Of a stretch of DNA of 64,000 bases, positions 59,422-64,000 are shown piece by piece (within the stretch, counting starts at the first letter, position 1; every line of letters begins with the position of its first letter). Source of the stretch: Salticus scenicus (lineage: Eukaryota > Arthropoda > Arachnida > Araneae > Salticidae); NCBI GenBank assembly GCA_963930645.1, contig OZ005652.1:354156602-354220601 (forward strand), given 5' to 3'. The translations under genes were made by a program, and so were the position numbers. The notes under the pieces are model-generated. The model made no database searches. It saw only the letters and a list, made by a program, of their open reading frames with translations, and was not told where the DNA came from.

Positions 59422-59727
59422 CATATTTACTGCGTAAATGTGAAATCTTTAAGATTTGAAAAATGTCAAGTTACTTCTTAAAGTTGTAAAAAGTAGTGTT
59501 TTTTAAATCTCATTATTTTGTAATTTGTAGCATAACTGGTTATGATTGCTTTATGGTTTTTTTATCGCGGAACTCACTATTTGAAAATTGTTTTTTTTAG
59601 AGGCATAAAGTTTATTTACAGAATATTCGAGAGAATTACAAGTCTTTTAATCAAGTATCTGTCTTTTAATCAAGTATCAGGATTTAGTGCTTCGATAATC
59701 GATACATTTATAAACATGATTTTCTTA

Positions 59728-59804
59728 TCAAACTCACCAAAAATTCACCATTGAGGCAAAAAACCACCAATTTGTCGACAAATGTATCGACAATGTCATT
59801 TTAG
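59728..59804. repeat. Left part of duplicated host repeat, split by piggyBac
   Basis: CAAACTCACCAAAAATTC, CGACAAATGTATCGACAATG and TCATTTTAG match 62,768-62,825. The second half of this copy continues at 62,588, on the other side of piggyBac. Confidence 0.85.
59801..59804. repeat. TTAG target duplication, left
   Basis: TTAG immediately precedes the piggyBac end CACTAGAA. The other copy is at 62,588-62,591. Confidence 0.85.
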
Positions 59805-59830
59805 CACTAGAACAGCCGGATTTTGAACTT

Positions 59831-59864
59831 ACCTAAAACAGCCATTGGGGGTCAATTTGACCCT
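59831..59864. repeat. piggyBac subterminal inverted repeat, left
   Basis: ACCTAAAACAGCCATTGGGG then GTCAATTTGACCC. It contains its own short palindrome, GGGTCAATTTGACCC, and pairs with 62,375-62,410. Confidence 0.8.
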
Positions 59865-60119
59865 CGTAAGAAATTCAAGCCCTATTAAAGTAAATGAGTC
59901 TTTTTAAAGATAAATGATATTGAAATTACAATATATAACAGTTTTCGAAGTTTTTGTAAATTTTATTTTTTATTTATTTATTTTTTTAGAGTTCGTTTTT
60001 CCCAATGCTTATTTTTTTTTTTTTTTTTTTTTTTTTTTTGTTAATGACAGTAAATGAATGAAAATATATAATGCGATATATTTTACTACACAATATGCTT
60101 TAGCAGTAGTACAGGTAAT

Positions 60120-60150
<31 letters not shown>

Positions 60151-60253
60151 ACAAATGCAAAAAATACAAATTAGCATACAACATGTTTCAAAATGAGAAA
60201 ATAAAAAATATAAACCATGAATAAACACATAAAATAATAAGTCCGAAAGTTAG

Positions 60254-61986
60254 TTAGACGTTAGCACAAGTGCAACAATATGCACGCTTGACAGTGACAG
60301 CAACACACTTACCACAAATTGGTTTCTGGCATCCTTCACAGCTTGCAGATGTTTTATTTTGTCCCTTACAGCGTTTAAAGGCACATTTCTTTCGCTTAAG
60401 TATCGGTACCCGATCTATAGGGGGGCACCTATTTCGTAAAGCATCCACTCTTAGTTCTTCCACGAACGAAATAATAAATTCTCGACGGGAAATAGAGGTG
60501 TCTGAGGATTGTTTGAAAATTATCCAAGCATTCAATGCAGCAATGTCAATGACGTTGTAAAAAACATGCACAGGCCATCTGCGAGTGCCACAATTTGTAC
60601 TATATTTCCTAAGCATCTGGTCTGCAACGTCTACTCCACATTTGGTACGATTGTAGTACGTAACAGTATTCGACTTCATCTTTGCACTGTTGTCCGTAAA
60701 CACATCCGTGTGCATAGTGCTAAGAATCGCGACATTCTTTCTCTTCTTGCACCTATATATAGTGAATGTTTTGTTCCCATATTTTAGTGCAGAAGATGAA
60801 TATCGTGCAGAAGATGTGTCGCGAGCAATGGGTATTAATTCTCTCTTGTTCAGACGCATCGTCCCTACGATTGTAGTTTTCTTCGCAGAAAGTTCATCTG
60901 CAAGTTTTACAGAAGTAAAAAAATTGTCAGTAGTGACGTTGAGTCCTTTGTTTAGATGTGGTTGTAGTAATTTGAGCACAACACTTTCCCCAAGTTGAAC
61001 ATCAGCTGGCCGCTCTTCATCCTTGCCTAAATAAGGGTAGCCATTCAAAATATACTTAGATTCTACATCAGTTGCTAGCCAGAACTTGATGCCGAACATG
61101 TCTGGCTTATTTGCCATGTATTGGATGAATCTGCACCTTGATTTACACGGTAATAGATGTTCATCAAAGGTTATTTCTGCTGCAGGGTTATAGCGCAAAT
61201 AACAATTTTCAATCAGCTTGTACGAAATTTCAGAAGCAAGAGCAAATTTGTTCGTGGCAAGGCGTTCCGCTCTGCTACTTCGCACATCAAATCTGAGGTA
61301 CCGCATGATTTCACGGAAACGATTGCGTGACATTGTCTCTCTGAACACGGGGGTCCCCATTTATTGTTCCACAACACATCTGCACAAAGTTTTGAATGAC
61401 CTAGAGCTCCACGGGCATATAATAGAGTGAAAAAAGCATCCAGTTCCACTAGAGTAACATACCAGTTGCTGTCATCTCCAAGCTGACGTCGTGCTTCAGC
61501 AACTGTACATGTTTGAATGTGTTTTACCATTGCTTCATTCACCATCAAACGCCAGGCCGAAGCAGCATTTGTCCCAATATTACGACGTGCAAAAGGCGTT
61601 GGTCCACTTGGAATTGATACAATATTGCGAGCTGGTGTGCGATCTGCAGTGGAAGTGGGGCAGTTACGGTTCATCGGAGTCCAAATAATACCGCTGGATG
61701 AAGAGTACTTATCATTACTGCAGCCATCAGAAAGATTTGGTACGTTATTCCTTCGTCCTTGCGACCGCCGACGCCCACGAGAACGTCCTGATTTGGGAAT
61801 AACAGGGGAAATCACATTAGTAGAATGTTCCACGGCATCACTGTCACTGCTTTCGGATGACGACGAACTCTGTAAGTTCACATTATCAAGACGAAAATCT
61901 TCATCGTTGCTGTCATCACCACTGATATCTGAATCTAACTGCTCTAGGAGAGCAAGGGCCTCCTGTGTACTCAATCCTCTCCGCAT
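60254..61986 (-). pseudogene. piggyBac transposase, 577 codons, one frameshift
   Basis: The acidic, Ser-rich N-terminus (STQEALALLEQLDSDISGDD) starts at 61,986. The catalytic core follows in a second frame: D in ITFDEHLLP (about codon 275), D in NVTTDNFFTS and D in KCGVDVADQM, the three acidic positions of the piggyBac DDD triad. The conserved Trp in RRWPVHVFYN comes next. The C-terminal Cys-rich domain (CAFKRC, CEGC, CGKC, CCTC) binds DNA in this family. Length matches the ~594-residue family norm. The two frames meet at 61,355-61,358, where WNNKWG is followed by TPVFRETMS only if one G is restored. No other disruption is evident. Confidence 0.9.
61355..61358. other. Frameshift site in the piggyBac transposase
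   Basis: A run of four C (G on the coding strand) after the Trp codon is one base short of what both frames need. It could be a real mutation or a homopolymer sequencing error. Confidence 0.8.
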
Positions 61987-62374
61987 TTATAAAAAAAAAT
62001 GCTTACACTCTGGTCACAATGAAAAGTTTTGAAAACACTGTTGTGCGATTGTGACGTCGTGTTCTGTTTTCTACATTAGCTCTAGCAGGAATGTTTCTCC
62101 CTCCAAACTTTCCTTAGCACACCAGCGCCGTTAGGATACGTGCGCATTTCAGTGCGCAGAGTAACACTGCTCCCTGAAGGTGCGCGCGCAATAGAGAGAA
62201 GAGCGGTCTCCCTGCATCTCTATGCGTCATCGAAACAAACCCAAACTGGAGTTTATTTTTCTCCTCTTAGTCATCGCGATAAGAGGTGAGTATTTCCTCG
62301 TGCACAGAAAACAAAAATAAGATATCAGGAATTCTAAAACAGACTTTTACTTGAACATCAACCATTTTTCGTAT

Positions 62375-62410
62375 GGGGGTCAAAAATGACCCCTGTTGGC
62401 TGTTTTAGGT
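62375..62410. repeat. piggyBac subterminal inverted repeat, right
   Basis: GGGGGTCAAAAATGACCCC followed by TGGCTGTTTTAGGT, the reverse complement of the left subterminal repeat with a few changes. Confidence 0.8.
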
Positions 62411-62587
62411 ATTTCTATGCTTATTTATTTGAATAATTAATATAAAAATACGAAAAATTGTCAGAGTACGCTTAGAAGTATTTTAGAAAAAGTTAAAAAA
62501 TGTGAGCTGCGGTGCTCGCTTGTAAGTTGAAATACAGCATGGGGCATCGAGAAAAAAGGCATAATGACCCCTACGGCGCTTCTAGTG

Positions 62588-62591
62588 TTAG
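62588..62591. repeat. TTAG target duplication, right
   Basis: TTAG immediately follows the right end CTTCTAGTG. Confidence 0.85.
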
Positions 62592-62764
62592 CATCAATGA
62601 AGCTTTTTAATGTTTTTTATGGGGGAAAAACCTATTTTAATACCGTTTCAAAGCTAAACCGCGGAAAATTAACATTAATTAAACTAACTAATTCTTTAAA
62701 TAAACAAAAAATTAAATAAAAACAATTATTACAAATTCATGTCAATATTTTTGTATAATAGGAT

Positions 62765-62990
62765 CTATCAAACTCACCAAAAATTCGCCATTTGGTCGAC
62801 AAATATATCGGCAATGTCATTTTAGCATTAGTGAAGCTTTTTAATGGTTTTTACAGGTAAGCGACCTATTTGAATGCCAATTCAAAGCTAAAACGTGAAA
62901 AAATAACATTAATTAAACTGACTAATCCTGTTTAAATAAAATTACATACAACAAAAACTCAAAAATTCATAAAAAGGTTTTTCTATAATA
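62765..62990. repeat. Unoccupied paralogue of the piggyBac insertion site
   Basis: This copy reads GACAAATATATCGGCAATG, TCATTTTAGCATTAGTGAAG and CTTTTTAATGG without interruption. It matches the left flank (59,728-59,804) joined to the right flank (62,588-62,700). It has one TTAG, at 62,822-62,825. Confidence 0.85.
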
Positions 62991-63159
62991 GGATCCGTTA
63001 TATCACTATCAGCGATATTTTTTTCTCAAAATCGAAGCTACATATTGTGTCTTTAGCATAGTCAGACGATCAGTAAAGGAAAGTTTGGCAGGATCAAGTA
63101 TTTTACGTAGGAGATTTGACAGCACATGAGTGCTAATAAAAAATAAAAATAGAGATGTT

Positions 63160-63533
63160 CAGTGGGTTGCCAAATTAATGAGGACTTTTGACATTTTTTA
63201 CATTTTTGAGTTTTTATGCTACTTATAATTCCTAAAAGTCGTTTTCATGTTACTGGAACGCATTTTTATTAAGTTTTAATATGCTACACATTATTTTAAG
63301 TGATTTAAACAAAATATATTGAGCTTAGGGACATTTTTGTGACAGTCACTTTAATATATGCAGTAGAGTTCTCTCAACGTGTAATTTTGAACGGGCACTT
63401 TGTATCCCAAGAACTGAGATTTAATGCGCATTCTGATGCATACTTAATAACGTAAGTAAAGTTGAATTATTGAGATACAGTTATATTTATTTTGACTACA
63501 TTTTAATAAGTGAATTATTTTTTTTTTATTTCA
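63160..63533. other. Likely 5' end region of the Tc1 element
   Basis: CAGTGGGTTGCCAAATTAAT at about 63,163 resembles Tc1-type termini. No clear TA directly precedes it. The sequence to the start codon at 63,534 is AT-rich and non-coding. Confidence 0.4.
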
Positions 63534-64000
63534 ATATGGTCACAGGAAGTGACATTTCTCTGAGAAAAAGTATCCGAAATTAAATCTCTCCTCGGCATAC
63601 ACAACATTCCTAGAGAAAAGTCACAGATATTGTAGGGTTTTCTAAATCTGCTGTAAATAAAATAAAAGTGAATTTTGACAAAAAGCTGTCCCTTTTGTCG
63701 AAAATAACAGGAAAGGGGGTAGAAAACGTATAATGCACCCATAATCGACAGAAATATTAGGGACATTCGCTTATGAAACAGGATAAAAAGTGCTGTTACA
63801 TTGACTCAGATTGTTCAGGTGTCAGGTATTGCCAATTCGAAGAGAACTGTGCACCGAAAATTGGCAGAAGGCGGCCTGACAGTCCACCTTCCAATTTGCA
63901 AGCCTAAGTTCACAAAGGCTATGAAAAAGAAGTGACTCGGTTGGGCTCGAGACCATCACCACATGACTGTGAAAGGTTGAAGTAAGGTTATATATGATAT
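63534..64000 (+). pseudogene. Tc1-family transposase, N-terminal half (runs off the window)
   Basis: The frame opens MVTGSDISLRKSIRN. After a shift comes EIKSLLGIHNIPREKSQI (first helix-turn-helix), then GFSKSAVNKIKVNFD, then RKGGRKRIMHP (the GRPR-like hook) and DRNIRDIRL. The second DNA-binding part reads TQIVQVSGIANSKRTVHRKL, AEGGLTVHLPICKPKFTKAM and LGWARDHHHMTVKG. This is the paired-like DNA-binding region of Tc1 transposases up to the start of the catalytic domain. Several stops and shifts make it a pseudogene. The catalytic half would lie beyond the window. Confidence 0.85.

Larger units (their letters stand above)
56310..59490. repeat. Segmental duplication copy B (partner 43,080-47,220)
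   Basis: Diverged direct-orientation copy of the 43-47 kb segment, about 13 kb away. It lacks the mariner (43,903) and Helitron-like (45,471) insertions of copy A, and has its own insertion at about 57,890-58,450. The twin short frames at 57,429-57,653 and 45,123-45,311 mark the homology; neither looks like a maintained gene. Confidence 0.85.
59805..62587 (-). mobile_element. piggyBac element, 2,783 bp, nearly intact
   Basis: The ends CACTAGAACAGCCG and, reverse-complemented, CACTAGAAGCGCCG match at 12 of 14 positions. Subterminal inverted repeats lie at 59,831-59,864 and 62,375-62,410 (ACCTAAAACAGCCA, then GGGGTCA and TTTGACCC). They sit 26 and 177 bases from their ends, an asymmetry like that of piggyBac. 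One transposase gene fills the middle on the minus strand, broken by a single apparent base deletion. The flanks are TTAG rather than the usual TTAA. Confidence 0.9.

Noticed and set aside
60270..62032. Plus-strand frames over the piggyBac region
   Set aside because: Antisense shadows of the transposase; no independent protein features.

Overview
The window is non-coding, repeat-dense DNA from an animal nuclear genome, most likely an arthropod. It is very AT-rich, full of long poly-A/T tracts and TA, GT, GA, ATT and TGTC microsatellites. It carries fragments of piggyBac, Tc1/mariner, pogo-type, Helitron-like, Jockey-type LINE, SINE and LTR families. I could not identify a single host gene, rRNA or functional tRNA. 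Nearly every long open reading frame is a transposon remnant or a low-complexity artefact. The species cannot be named from this sequence.

Layout. 0-2.6 kb: end of a TA-flanked DNA transposon and two short TTAA-flanked elements. 3.8-5.2 kb: inverted array of G/C homopolymer-bearing units. 5.7-10.6 kb: Helitron-like material, a triplicated ~360-bp unit, a hairpin-rich repeat and a complete 2.1-kb element. 11.0-12.5 kb: mosaic transposon whose middle is a copy of the hairpin-rich repeat. 13.9-14.9 kb: ancient mariner split by another element. 15-16.3 kb: diverged tandem repeat with a nested MITE. 19.4 kb: pogo-type MITE. 21.7-23.1 kb: degenerate minisatellite. 24.8-27.8 kb: tandem repeats and a long foldback. 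28.7-29.4 kb: probable solo LTR. 30.8 kb: near-perfect inverted tRNA-like duplication. 35.7-36.0 kb: LINE 3' fragment. 37.3-40.5 kb: a 3.16-kb transposon with 1.1-kb terminal inverted repeats and an 8-bp target duplication, interrupted by a SINE. 43.1-47.2 and 56.3-59.5 kb: two diverged copies of one segment, each with private insertions. 47.5-51.5 kb: more tandem and Helitron-like repeats. 52.2-55.7 kb: degenerate Jockey-type LINE abutting a Tc1 fragment. 59.8-62.6 kb: nearly intact piggyBac. 63.5 kb to the end: 5' half of a Tc1 transposase.

Two results stand out. First, a family of Helitron-like elements (8,456-10,585; 45,471-46,267; 50,062-51,146) has a 5' terminal 11-13-mer whose exact complement sits just inside a 3' hairpin. 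The 11-13-mer differs between members, yet the two halves match within each member. Second, the piggyBac copy is flanked by TTAG rather than TTAA, and a paralogous unoccupied site only 230 bp away carries a single TTAG. The 37.3-kb element is also informative: its two arms hold inverted copies of the gene's 3' end, and one arm lacks the frameshift that breaks the other.
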